Program-made: the position numbers and the translations under genes
Shown here: piece after piece, positions 8,008-16,041 of the stretch
Position numbering within the stretch: position 1 is the first letter of the stretch
Layout of the letters: every line of letters starts with the position of its first letter
Notes under the pieces: model-generated
What the model was told of the DNA's origin: nothing
The model's database searches: none
The model's input: the letters and a program-made list of their open reading frames with translations, nothing else
Source: Algoriphagus litoralis
GTDB lineage: Bacteria; Bacteroidota; Bacteroidia; Cytophagales; Cyclobacteriaceae
Length of the DNA stretch: 64,000 bases
Reading direction: 5' to 3'
Assembly: GCF_003259255.1 (NCBI RefSeq)
Contig: NZ_QGOL01000003.1
Span: 372,001-436,000 of the forward strand

Positions 8008-8898
8008 TTATTTTGAAAATCTGGGTGCTACCACAAGATCTTTACTTCCTGCAGTGTATCGATAGAAACCTTCTCCTGTTTTTACGCCTCTATAGCCAGC
8101 TTCGACCATGTTTACCAAAAGTGGGCAAGGGGCATATTTTGGATTGCCAAAGCCTTCATGGAGTACTCTCAATATCGAGAGACAAACGTCCAAGCCGATA
8201 AAATCCGCAAGTTGGAGCGGTCCCATTGGGTGAGCCATCCCAAGTTTCATTACCGTGTCGATTTCAGAAACTCCTGCTACACCTTCAAAAAGCGTGTAAA
8301 TCGCTTCGTTGATCATCGGCATCAAGATTCTGTTTGCCACAAATCCGGGATAATCATTCACTTCTACTGGGTCTTTCGATAGCTTTTGCGAAAGCTCCAT
8401 GATTCGCTGCGTCACCTCATTAGAGGTAGCATAGCCACAAATTACCTCCACTAATTTCATGACAGGCACAGGATTCATGAAGTGCATCCCAATGACTTGA
8501 GTTGGACGCTGAGTTACCGCAGCTATTTTGGTGATGGAGATGGAGGAGGTATTGCTGGCAAGGATAGCATCTGCGGGAGCAAATTGATCTAGTTGCCGGA
8601 AAATATCCAGTTTTAGGGCCATGTTTTCGGTAGCTGCTTCTACGACCAAACTGGCATGCTTCACTCCTTCTTCCAAACTGGTAAAGGTGGATACTCTCGA
8701 TAAGGCTGCGTCTTTATCTTCTTGGGAAAGAGAGCCTTTAGCTACCTGACGATCCATGTTTTTGGATATCGTAGACAAGGCCTTTTCAAGAAACTCTGGC
8801 TTGATGTCGACTAGGGAAACATCGTATCCGTGCTGGGCAAAAACATGGGCGATGCCATTTCCCATGGTGCCCGAACCTATGACTGAGATTGATTTCAT
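8008..8898 (-). CDS. 3-hydroxyacyl-CoA (3-hydroxybutyryl-CoA) dehydrogenase
   Basis: The enzyme oxidises (S)-3-hydroxyacyl-CoA to 3-ketoacyl-CoA with NAD in beta-oxidation or butyrate-type metabolism. The 296-residue, single-function length matches the Hbd/PaaH type. The N-terminal Rossmann motif is GSGTMGNG (8-15), the catalytic pair is H139 in GMHFMNPVP with E151 in LVEVI, and S118/N116 lie in ASNTSS; the C-terminal 3HCDH helical domain follows with GVKTGEGFY. The CoA transferase genes at 28.3-29.7 kb could act in the same acyl-CoA metabolism. Confidence 0.94.
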   Translation of the reverse strand: MKSISVIGSGTMGNGIAHVFAQHGYDVSLVDIKPEFLEKALSTISKNMDRQVAKGSLSQEDKDAALSRVSTFTSLEEGVKHASLVVEAATENMALKLDIFRQLDQFAPADAILASNTSSISITKIAAVTQRPTQVIGMHFMNPVPVMKLVEVICGYATSNEVTQRIMELSQKLSKDPVEVNDYPGFVANRILMPMINEAIYTLFEGVAGVSEIDTVMKLGMAHPMGPLQLADFIGLDVCLSILRVLHEGFGNPKYAPCPLLVNMVEAGYRGVKTGEGFYRYTAGSKDLVVAPRFSK

Positions 8899-9191
8899 AA
8901 TCCGTTGAATGAAAGGAGTGAATGCTATAATTTGGGTTTATTTTGGCCAAAAGGCCACTAATGAAGAGCTCAAAACTAAGTCTAAGCCACTCCATTTCCA
9001 ATTCAAACTTGTCCTTTCCTGACTTTGTTTGTCGCAGAATTTCCGTGGGGCGACAGGATTTATCCCTAACTTTGACGGATTAAATCGAGGCTACATACTT
9101 TACCTTGGGTGAACTCTTTCGATTATCTGAGAATCTCCTGAAGAAAAATCGGGACAGGCTATGTGGCCTTTAAAAATCAAATTAAAAATAC

Positions 9192-10025
9192 ATGAAGGAA
9201 CTTGGCCTGATCAATAAATTATCAATAAATCGATTCACTGACTTTGGAGCTTATTTAGCGCTCAGTGATGGGGGAGAGGTGCTTCTTCCAAAAGGCTATC
9301 TCAAAGGCGAGGAAAAAGAGGGGGACGTACTTGAGGTATTTGTCTATACCGACAGCGAAGACAGACCGGTCGCCGTGACCCAAAGACCATTCGCACTCTT
9401 AGATGATTTTGCTGTTTTGGAGGCCAAAGAAGTGACCAAATTTGGAGCATTTATGGATTGGGGATTGCCAAAAGATCTTTTTGTCCCAAATGGAGAAATG
9501 GCAAAAAACATGGAAGTTGGACAAAAATACCTGATTCGGGTCTGTGTTGATTTTAAAAGCAACAGACTGATCGGAGTGAGTAAATACCGGGATTTTATGT
9601 ATCCGGCACCCAAGGATTATGAGCCCGGTAATGAGACCGAGGGGTTGATTTTTGAAAAAACCGATTTGGGCTACAAGGTACTGCTAGAGGATAGATATGA
9701 AGGGTTGATTTATTCAAATGAGGTTTTTCAGCCCCTGGAGCTAGGATCAAAACGGAAGCTATGGGTGAAAAAAAGAAGGGATGATGGTAAGCTTGATCTA
9801 CAAGTGTTGCCTGTGGGAAGAGTAAAATACGATGAGGGTTCAGAGAAAATCTTAGCTATTTTGGAAGAAAAGGGTTTTTTGCCTCTTCATGACAAGTCTG
9901 ACCCTGCAGAGATTCAAGCTGTATTGGGTATGTCAAAGAAGCACTTCAAACAGTGCATCGGCCAACTGTTCAAAGCGCGACAGATCGTCATCAGTCCTGA
10001 GGGAATTTCTGTAAACCGCGATTAA
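9192..10025 (+). CDS. CvfB-like RNA-binding protein with S1 domains
   Basis: A 277-residue protein of the CvfB/YitL family, with tandem S1-type OB folds (about 1-65, 70-140, 145-215) and a C-terminal winged-helix-like domain. Typical features are LSINRFTDFGAYL near the start, the FGAFMDWGLPKDLFVP repeat, and YEGLIYSNEVF in the third S1 unit. CvfB proteins bind RNA and modulate gene expression; the exact role here is unknown. The 293-bp upstream gap holds no gene; a perfect TAACTTTG -7-like element occurs at 9067-9074, without a good upstream TTTG. Its TAA overlaps the stop codon of the convergent gene. Confidence 0.88.
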   Translation: MKELGLINKLSINRFTDFGAYLALSDGGEVLLPKGYLKGEEKEGDVLEVFVYTDSEDRPVAVTQRPFALLDDFAVLEAKEVTKFGAFMDWGLPKDLFVPNGEMAKNMEVGQKYLIRVCVDFKSNRLIGVSKYRDFMYPAPKDYEPGNETEGLIFEKTDLGYKVLLEDRYEGLIYSNEVFQPLELGSKRKLWVKKRRDDGKLDLQVLPVGRVKYDEGSEKILAILEEKGFLPLHDKSDPAEIQAVLGMSKKHFKQCIGQLFKARQIVISPEGISVNRD

Positions 10026-10381
10026 TCCAGTTTAAGAATATCACTTGGGGTATTGCAGAGGATTGCTCTCTTTTTGAAAATGGCAATCGGTGCTTTGATG
10101 AGGTAGGAGTAATTGGCAAGAATATTCAGCCAACCTTCATCATCCCAATCTTTGCCAGCAATATGTTTTTGGTAATCCGGATGAGCTCGATTCATGAGGT
10201 CTTTTGCCCTCAAGTTGAGAAGCTTCAGGATTTGGTCCCACTGCGTAGCAGTGATCTTCTCCTTGATGACGTCTATTTCATTGACAAACTTGGTCAAGGA
10301 TTTTGCATAAGCTTTGGTTTGCTTGTCTACAGTCTGTGTGGGGCTATGATAGAAGTAAAGTTCTGATGGATGGAGTTTCAT
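10022..10381 (-). CDS. ArsC/Spx-like thioredoxin-fold protein lacking the catalytic cysteine
   Basis: This 119-residue protein resembles the ArsC family (arsenate reductase/Spx/YffB): an N-terminal strand LYFYHSP, the RAKDLMNRAHPDY region, the DDEGWLNILANYSYLIKAPIA segment, and the terminal KRAILCNTPSDILKL. In true ArsC a cysteine would follow the first strand (CxxS); here that position reads HSPTQTVDK, and the only cysteine is C108 near the C-terminus. Arsenate reduction is therefore unlikely. A regulatory or redox-independent role is possible. Its stop overlaps that of the CvfB-like gene within TTAA. Confidence 0.72.
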   Translation of the reverse strand: MKLHPSELYFYHSPTQTVDKQTKAYAKSLTKFVNEIDVIKEKITATQWDQILKLLNLRAKDLMNRAHPDYQKHIAGKDWDDEGWLNILANYSYLIKAPIAIFKKRAILCNTPSDILKLD

Positions 10382-10542
10382 AGTCGTTTGGGTTTAGTTA
10401 GATGAATTTACCAAAAAATACGATCGATTGGAAATCATTTAAGGTTTTAAGTGTCATTCAAAAAAACGCCGACAGCCCGATCAAATAAACGATTGGATTT
10501 TTTTGATTTTATTTAAGTGCATATAAATCAATCATTTGAAAA

Positions 10543-11037
10543 TTGAAAATAGATCTCGAAAAATTCTCCAAGGAAAGTAAGTCAGAATTTCCCGGAAATA
10601 AGAAGCTGAGGGACAAGCTCAAAAACACAAAACCGAAGAACCTGGATTCAATTTTCCTGCAGCTGCATGAAGATACTTTCCAAGAACTCGACTGCCTGGA
10701 CTGTGCAAACTGTTGCAAGACGACAAGTCCTATTTTTATTCAAACTGACATCGATCGTCTCGCGAAAGTTTTCAGGATGAAGAGCAGTGAATTTATCGAT
10801 GCCTATCTTTTCAGAGATGAAGAGGGCGATTATGTACTTAGGTCATCGCCTTGTCCATTTTTGGGAGCTGATAATAAGTGTCTTGTCTATGAAGACCGCC
10901 CAAAGGCTTGCCGTGAATATCCTCACACAAATCGAAAAAATATGCTGGGGATTTTGGACTTAAGTTTGAAAAATACACTGGTCTGTCCTGCTGTATTGAA
11001 AATTTTTTACGAGATCGGCAAAGATTATAGGAAGTAA
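10543..11037 (+). CDS. YkgJ-family cysteine-cluster protein
   Basis: The 164-residue protein carries the zinc/iron-chelating Cys cluster of the YkgJ/CxxCxxCC family: C51, C54, C57, C58 in CLDCANCC, then C104, C113, C123 in RPKACREYP and C148. Proteins of this group bind a metal or Fe-S cluster; their role is poorly defined. The start must be TTG at 10543: an in-frame TGA sits at 10537 and the next in-frame ATG would remove the first half of the cluster. It ends 44 bp before the ROK kinase gene on the same strand. Confidence 0.82.
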   Translation: MKIDLEKFSKESKSEFPGNKKLRDKLKNTKPKNLDSIFLQLHEDTFQELDCLDCANCCKTTSPIFIQTDIDRLAKVFRMKSSEFIDAYLFRDEEGDYVLRSSPCPFLGADNKCLVYEDRPKACREYPHTNRKNMLGILDLSLKNTLVCPAVLKIFYEIGKDYRK

Positions 11038-11081
11038 ACCGTTTCTTTTGCTTTTTTAACAATCAAACCTATAAATAAACA

Positions 11082-12014
11082 ATGAGCAAACAGGATTCTC
11101 TTTTTTTGGGTGTAGATGTCGGAGGCACACATCTCAAGATCGGATTAGTAGACAGGGAGGGCACTATGCTGGACTTCCAAAAAGAAGATACTACTCCCTA
11201 CAGAGATCATCCTGATGGTTTTGGAAAATGCTTCATCGAGGGGATGGGGAAATTTCTGGCCAAATACCCGGAAGTTGAGAAAGTAGGCATCGGCTTGCCT
11301 GGTATGATATCCAAGAACCGAACGACTCCATTGGAAATCCCCGCTATTCCGGATTTGAACGGATTTCCACTCAAAGCAGGATTATTGGAAAAGTACCCCA
11401 ATCATGAATTTTTCATGGAAAATGACGCTGCCGCCGCTGCTATCGGTGAATTCTACTATGGTAAAGGCGATGTCGCCGAAAATTTCCTGTTTATCACTAT
11501 GGGTACCGGAATTGGCAGTGCGTTGGTTTTAGATGGTCAGGTATTCAAAGGATCAAGGGGAAATGCACTGGAAATGGGTCATATGCTATCCAGAGGAAAT
11601 GCAGGGTTGGAAACACTCATCGGGAGAAATGGAATCCTGCGGATAATGGACAATCTGATCAATGCTTATCCAGAAAAAGCAGGAGAGTTGATTGGCAAAG
11701 ATCTGGGAACCCATTTGCTGGTAGATACCGCAAAGACGGGAAACGAAGTATCGCTAATGGTATTCAAGGAAGTAGCACAGATTCTCAGTGAAGCGATTGT
11801 ATCTACTGTTCGCATTTTGGACGTTACTGACGTTTATTTTGGAGGGGGGATTTCAGCTGGCCTCGAATTTATGATGCCAACCATTGAGTACAATACGAGG
11901 AAGTTTCTGACTCCCTACTATGTGAAAGACCTTAAACTGAAAAAAGCTACTCTTGAAAACAATGCAGGTACCCTTGGTGCAGCTGCCCTTTGCTTTATGG
12001 GTTCAGGGTTGTGA
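11082..12014 (+). CDS. ROK-family sugar kinase (glucokinase-like)
   Basis: A 310-residue ROK protein with the N-terminal phosphate motif DVGGTHLKIG (12-21), the GIGLPGM loop, the catalytic base D115 in ENDAAAAA, and the adenosine-side motif FITMGTGIGSAL. The usual ROK zinc motif CxCGxxGC after EMGHM is absent: the sequence here runs SRGNAGLETLIG. This zinc-less form occurs in some ROK kinases and makes the sugar substrate uncertain; a glucokinase or polyphosphate-dependent kinase role is possible. There is no repressor helix-turn-helix at the N-terminus. The 3' end overlaps the convergent lipoprotein gene by 20 bp. Confidence 0.88.
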   Translation: MSKQDSLFLGVDVGGTHLKIGLVDREGTMLDFQKEDTTPYRDHPDGFGKCFIEGMGKFLAKYPEVEKVGIGLPGMISKNRTTPLEIPAIPDLNGFPLKAGLLEKYPNHEFFMENDAAAAAIGEFYYGKGDVAENFLFITMGTGIGSALVLDGQVFKGSRGNALEMGHMLSRGNAGLETLIGRNGILRIMDNLINAYPEKAGELIGKDLGTHLLVDTAKTGNEVSLMVFKEVAQILSEAIVSTVRILDVTDVYFGGGISAGLEFMMPTIEYNTRKFLTPYYVKDLKLKKATLENNAGTLGAAALCFMGSGL

Positions 12015-12384
12015 TAGTCACTTCTGATACTTTACTGATCGCATTCATTCGGAAAAGAACTCGCAGGGGTTCTTTTTCTTTTTCCACGCCGGCACAATCT
12101 CCGCTGGGCTCGATAAAGTAGAAGAAAAAACTTTGGCTTTTATCCACTAATTCTACTCGGTCTGGTCGCCCAAAGGTCTTGATCAAAGCCTGATTATCCG
12201 CCCCAAGGAAGGTGTTTTTGATCGCCTGAAATGCCTCAAGTTCCTGCATTCTGAGACCTTTGCAGCCATCGCGGTCAGATTTCCAGTTTTCAAGATTTAC
12301 ATTTCCGGCATCTAATGGACCACTGCAAGACAACATGGTAAAAGCTGATAGCAGGATGATTAGTGGATAGGTTAGTTTTTTCAT
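11995..12384 (-). CDS. Small lipoprotein of unknown function
   Basis: The reading frame is open further upstream, but the ATG at 12384 starts a typical lipoprotein signal (MKKLTYPLIILLSAFTMLSC, C20), so I take that start, giving 129 residues. The mature domain has an SGCKGLR-like DGCKGLRMQELEAF segment, TFGRPDRVELV and a C-terminal LRVLFRMN strand; this resembles small SmpA/OmlA-type folds in its GRPDRVE motif, but that is only a guess. It is convergent with and overlaps the ROK gene by 20 bp. Confidence 0.7.
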   Translation of the reverse strand: MKKLTYPLIILLSAFTMLSCSGPLDAGNVNLENWKSDRDGCKGLRMQELEAFQAIKNTFLGADNQALIKTFGRPDRVELVDKSQSFFFYFIEPSGDCAGVEKEKEPLRVLFRMNAISKVSEVTITTLNP

Positions 12385-12610
12385 TTTGATGTAATTGAGC
12401 CGCAAAGATGGTGTCAATTTTTGAAGCTTTCCCAAAAGCTTTCAAAGGTTTTAAGGCCTAGAATTCTGGATTTATCGGCAGTTCATTGAGTTTCACTTGA
12501 TTGGGCTATCCCTGACTTCAGTTGTCAGTTAAATCGCTCTTTTGAACACATTTTTAACTCATTCGGTTTACCCAAATCGGTTATATTAGCGCATTCAATC
12601 ACTCAAACTT

Positions 12611-13105
12611 ATGTATTACAGATTTGGAAAGGCATTCTACTTTGTCAGTATTTTGCTTTTTGTGTTCTTTCTCCTGTACTTCTATTCGGCACTTCCAGAG
12701 ACCGTCGGATTAGGCATCGATGAAAATGGAACGTTGATTAGAGATTGGGAAAAGGGTTCTTTTTTTTATGGCATGATTGCAGCGTTTGTGATTTTCAATG
12801 GAATCATCTTATTGCCGCCTAAGTCCTTGGAAACGAAATCAAACAAGCGGCTTCACCGGATATTTCCAATTGGGGATCCGTTTCGGGATTATTTTCTTGC
12901 CTGGTTTTATTCTTTTGGAGGCATAGTAAATCTCAGCTTGGCCTTATTGGTGTTTTTTGTTCACTCGATCAACAATCAGGAAGAAATTTCCAGTAGCCAG
13001 TTTGACTTTTTCTTTTACTTGCTTCCAGCATTTTTGGTAGTTTGGGTGATTGGACTGTTTGTCCTGCTGATCGGCAAATTCAAGCAGGTTCAGAATAGAG
13101 ATTAA
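12611..13105 (+). CDS. Four-helix integral membrane protein of unknown function
   Basis: The 164-residue protein has four predicted membrane segments (about residues 9-26, 52-67, 98-120 and 135-156) with a short luminal loop (TVGLGIDENGTLIRDW) after the first. The arrangement resembles small DUF1648/SdpI-type membrane proteins, though I cannot assign it. It ends 9 bp before parE, so it may be the first gene of the topoisomerase transcript. Confidence 0.65.
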   Translation: MYYRFGKAFYFVSILLFVFFLLYFYSALPETVGLGIDENGTLIRDWEKGSFFYGMIAAFVIFNGIILLPPKSLETKSNKRLHRIFPIGDPFRDYFLAWFYSFGGIVNLSLALLVFFVHSINNQEEISSSQFDFFFYLLPAFLVVWVIGLFVLLIGKFKQVQNRD

Positions 13106-13114
13106 CGTAGCATT

Positions 13115-15013
13115 ATGGCAGAACCAGTAAAATATACAGAAGACAGTATCAAATCTCTGGATTGGCGTGAGCATATCCGCCTTCGTCCAGGGATGTATAT
13201 CGGAAAATTAGGTGACGGAAGTGCTCAGGATGATGGAATCTATGTCTTGGTCAAAGAAATTTTGGACAACGCCATAGATGAACACATGATGGGGTATGGC
13301 AGGACGATCGATGTGAAAATTTCCGAGCACAAGGTTGAAATCCGAGATTATGGGCGGGGCATCCCTTTGGGAAAAGTCATCGATTGTGTCTCCAAAATCA
13401 ATACCGGAGGAAAGTATGATTCCGGGGCTTTTCAAAAATCAGTAGGATTGAATGGAGTCGGTACCAAAGCGGTCAATGCCTTGGCAGATTTTTTCAAAGT
13501 TCAATCCTTTCGGGAAGGTCAATCCAAAATGGCTGAATTTGAAAAAGGGATTTTGGTGAATGATCCGCCTATAGGGCCTTCCAATGATCGAAATGGAACC
13601 AAAGTCGTTTTCTCTCCGGATGCTTCTATTTTCAAAAACTACCACTTCATCCCAGAATATCTCGAAAATCAGATTTGGAACTATGCCTATCTGAATGCCG
13701 GATTGACAATCAACTTCAATGGGAAGAAGTACTTTTCTGATCGGGGTTTGTATGATTTGCTTTCCAATAAGATTGATGAGGAAAGTATACGCTATCCGAT
13801 CATTCATCTTAAAGGAAACGACATCGAGGTGGCTATTACTCACTCAGGTTCGTACGGTGAGGAATATTATTCGTTTGTCAATGGGCAATATACGACGCAA
13901 GGAGGGACTCACTTGGCTGCTTTTCGCGAAGCGATTGTGAAAACGATCCGGGAATTTTTCAAGAAAGACTACGACGCGTCAGATATTCGGCAATCTGTCG
14001 TAGCGGCTATTGCAGTGCGTGTCCAGGAGCCTGTTTTTGAGTCGCAGACAAAGACCAAACTGGGTTCTCAGAGTGTCGGTCCCGATGGGCCTACCCTGAG
14101 GACTTTTGTGAATGATTTCATCAAAACCGAACTGGATAATTATCTCCATAAGAACCCAGCAGTAGCAGATGCCTTACTCAAGCGGATTTTGCAGTCTGAG
14201 CGTGAGCGCAAAGAGATTTCAGGGATCAAAAAGCTCGCAAATGAGCGTGCCAAAAAGGCCAATCTTCATAACAAAAAACTGAGAGATTGTCGTGTGCATT
14301 ACGATGATCCCAAGGCCAATGAGGATGTAAAAAACAATTCGATGCTCTTCATCACAGAAGGGGATTCGGCTTCCGGTTCTATTACCAAATCGCGTGATGT
14401 ACAGACTCAGGCTGTATTTTCACTTCGTGGAAAACCCCTCAACTGTTTTGGCATGACCAAAAAGGTGGTCTATGAAAATGAAGAGTTCAATCTGCTTCAG
14501 CATGCCTTAAATATCGAAGACGGAATCGAAAATCTACGCTATCGTAAGATTGTCATCGCTACAGATGCAGATGTGGATGGGATGCACATCCGATTGTTGA
14601 TCATGACCTATTTCCTCCAGTTTTTCCCTGACCTGGTGAAAAATGGGCATCTTTTTATCCTCGATACGCCTCTTTTCCGGGTTCGGAATAAGAAGGAAAC
14701 GATCTACTGCTATTCTGATGAAGAACGGCAGCGTGCGATTCACAAGTTGGGGAGCAAGCCGGAAATCACCCGATTTAAGGGACTTGGAGAGATTTCACCT
14801 GAAGAATTCGGGACATTTATTGGAGAAAATATTCGGCTTGATCCTATCATTTTGAATAAGGAGACCAAGATATCTGATCTGCTTACGTTCTACATGGGTA
14901 AGAATACGCCGGATCGACAGCTTTTCATTATCGATAATCTGAAAATTGAAAAAGATCTGGCTCTGGATGATCCGAGAAAAACTGAAGAGCAAGAGGAGCT
15001 TGACGTAGTTTAA
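13115..15013 (+). CDS. parE: DNA topoisomerase IV subunit B
   Basis: This ATPase subunit of a type IIA topoisomerase decatenates daughter chromosomes together with ParC. The 632-residue protein has the GHKL ATPase motifs ([31 protein letters not shown]), a transducer domain with QTKTKLG, and a TOPRIM domain with EGDSASG and DADVDG; the short C-terminus without the GyrB insertion fits ParE. The partner parC lies 1 kb downstream, with satD and a small membrane gene between them. The stop codon lies directly against the first of three palindromic operators. Confidence 0.95.
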   Translation: MAEPVKYTEDSIKSLDWREHIRLRPGMYIGKLGDGSAQDDGIYVLVKEILDNAIDEHMMGYGRTIDVKISEHKVEIRDYGRGIPLGKVIDCVSKINTGGKYDSGAFQKSVGLNGVGTKAVNALADFFKVQSFREGQSKMAEFEKGILVNDPPIGPSNDRNGTKVVFSPDASIFKNYHFIPEYLENQIWNYAYLNAGLTINFNGKKYFSDRGLYDLLSNKIDEESIRYPIIHLKGNDIEVAITHSGSYGEEYYSFVNGQYTTQGGTHLAAFREAIVKTIREFFKKDYDASDIRQSVVAAIAVRVQEPVFESQTKTKLGSQSVGPDGPTLRTFVNDFIKTELDNYLHKNPAVADALLKRILQSERERKEISGIKKLANERAKKANLHNKKLRDCRVHYDDPKANEDVKNNSMLFITEGDSASGSITKSRDVQTQAVFSLRGKPLNCFGMTKKVVYENEEFNLLQHALNIEDGIENLRYRKIVIATDADVDGMHIRLLIMTYFLQFFPDLVKNGHLFILDTPLFRVRNKKETIYCYSDEERQRAIHKLGSKPEITRFKGLGEISPEEFGTFIGENIRLDPIILNKETKISDLLTFYMGKNTPDRQLFIIDNLKIEKDLALDDPRKTEEQEELDVV

Positions 15014-15014
15014 A

Positions 15015-15090
15015 TTTGCATGAAAAATACAATAAATATATTTTTGTATAAAATATGCAAAAAAATATATATTTGTATAAATAATGCAAA
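15015..15090 (+). promoter_or_regulatory. Array of three 19-bp palindromic operator-like sites upstream of satD
   Basis: Three near-palindromes of the form TTTGYAT-N5-ATRCAAA occur at 15015-15033, 15043-15061 and 15072-15090, with centres 28 and 29 bp apart. Each combines one TTTGTAT-type and one TTTGCAT-type half-site; copies 2 and 3 have the same order and copy 1 the opposite. Copy 2 pairs at 7 of 8 arm positions. The array fills the gap between the parE stop (15011-15013) and satD ATG (15102). It most likely binds a dimeric regulator, possibly SatD itself, whose C-terminus looks like a helix-turn-helix. The regulator is inferred. Confidence 0.65.
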
Positions 15091-15101
15091 ATTAGAAACT
15101 T

Positions 15102-15731
15102 ATGTCACATTGGATATTAATGGGAGATATCATAGGAAGCAGGGAAGGAGATCAAACCCTACTTCAGGAGAATTTTGCGAGGTTGATCCAAAAGGTGAAT
15201 CAAGATTATTCTACCAGCTTTGAATCACCGCTGACCATTACACTTGGGGATGAGTTCCAAGGCATTGTCACTTCGGCAAAAGAAGCCGCTGAAGTGGTCA
15301 TAGCTTTGGAGGAGTACCGCTGGGATCTGGATGTAGAGATTCTGATTCGATATAGCTTGGGATTCGGGGAAATTTCTACGCCTATTAACCCAACAATAGC
15401 CTACGGGATGCTGGGGCCTGGACTTTCAGAAGTAAGGGAAGCTTTGGTCGAAATGAAGCAGGAAGAGGATAGAATGGTGATTTCTGGTACGATTGCTAAA
15501 AAAACACAAATGGCATTGGCCATGAATATCCTCTTAGAGATGCAAGAAGAATGGAAATGGAAGGATCGACAGATTATTAGTGGATACTTTCATTACCGAG
15601 ACTATAAAAAAGTAGCTGAGATCTTAGCAAAAGATGTTTCGCTGATTTGGCGTAGGTTCAAGTCATTGGGATTGGAATCCTACCGAAAACGCAAAAAACT
15701 GACCAGATTGATTTATGCCGATATCGATTAG
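15102..15731 (+). CDS. SatD family protein
   Basis: The 209-residue protein fits the SatD family: an N-terminal MGDIIGSR motif, the LTITLGDEFQG core and YSLGFGEIST, which recall a nucleotide-cyclase-like fold without obvious catalytic residues. SatD was named from a streptococcal acid-tolerance locus, but its biochemical role is unknown. The C-terminal 45 residues (about 163-207, KKVAEILAKDVSLIWRRF then GLESYRKRKK) look like a helix-turn-helix, so DNA binding is plausible. Upstream are three operator-like palindromes. Its 3' end overlaps the following membrane gene by 17 bp. Confidence 0.82.
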   Translation: MSHWILMGDIIGSREGDQTLLQENFARLIQKVNQDYSTSFESPLTITLGDEFQGIVTSAKEAAEVVIALEEYRWDLDVEILIRYSLGFGEISTPINPTIAYGMLGPGLSEVREALVEMKQEEDRMVISGTIAKKTQMALAMNILLEMQEEWKWKDRQIISGYFHYRDYKKVAEILAKDVSLIWRRFKSLGLESYRKRKKLTRLIYADID

Positions 15732-16041
15732 CTTTTTCCTCATTTATATAGGCTCTGAGTTGGTGGCATATGTTACATTTCGCAGGGTCAGAAAGCATTA
15801 TCTGGGGGAATATGGATCAACTCGTCCCATGTGGAATGGAATTATTGAACGGATATTTCTTTATCTCTGCTTGTTTACAGAAGTATACCATGGGTTGACC
15901 TTGTTCGGGGCATTGAAAATTGGTACTAGGATTAAGGCTGACGAGAATAAAGTTTCAAACGATTATTTCCTGATCGGAAATATGATTTCGGTAAGTATGG
16001 TCTTGGTGACTACTTACATTTACCAAAATTGGATAGTATAA
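15715..16041 (+). CDS. Small integral membrane protein between satD and parC
   Basis: A 108-residue protein with three probable membrane segments (about 2-22, 46-65 and 84-104). It overlaps satD by 17 bp and its stop is immediately followed by the parC ATG, so it is co-transcribed and probably translationally coupled on both sides. SatD proteins are often followed by membrane proteins, commonly of the longer DUF3307 type, so this short protein may be a functional counterpart. No specific function can be assigned. Confidence 0.7.
   Translation: MPISISFFLIYIGSELVAYVTFRRVRKHYLGEYGSTRPMWNGIIERIFLYLCLFTEVYHGLTLFGALKIGTRIKADENKVSNDYFLIGNMISVSMVLVTTYIYQNWIV

Noticed and set aside
9024..9074. Promoter for the CvfB-like gene
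   Set aside because: The TAACTTTG element is perfect, but the nearest TTTG is about 35 bp away, outside the usual spacing, so it is only mentioned with the gene.
15015..15090. The three 19-bp repeats as a short CRISPR array
   Set aside because: The spacers would be only 9-10 bp, the repeats are near-palindromic operators, and no cas gene is present.
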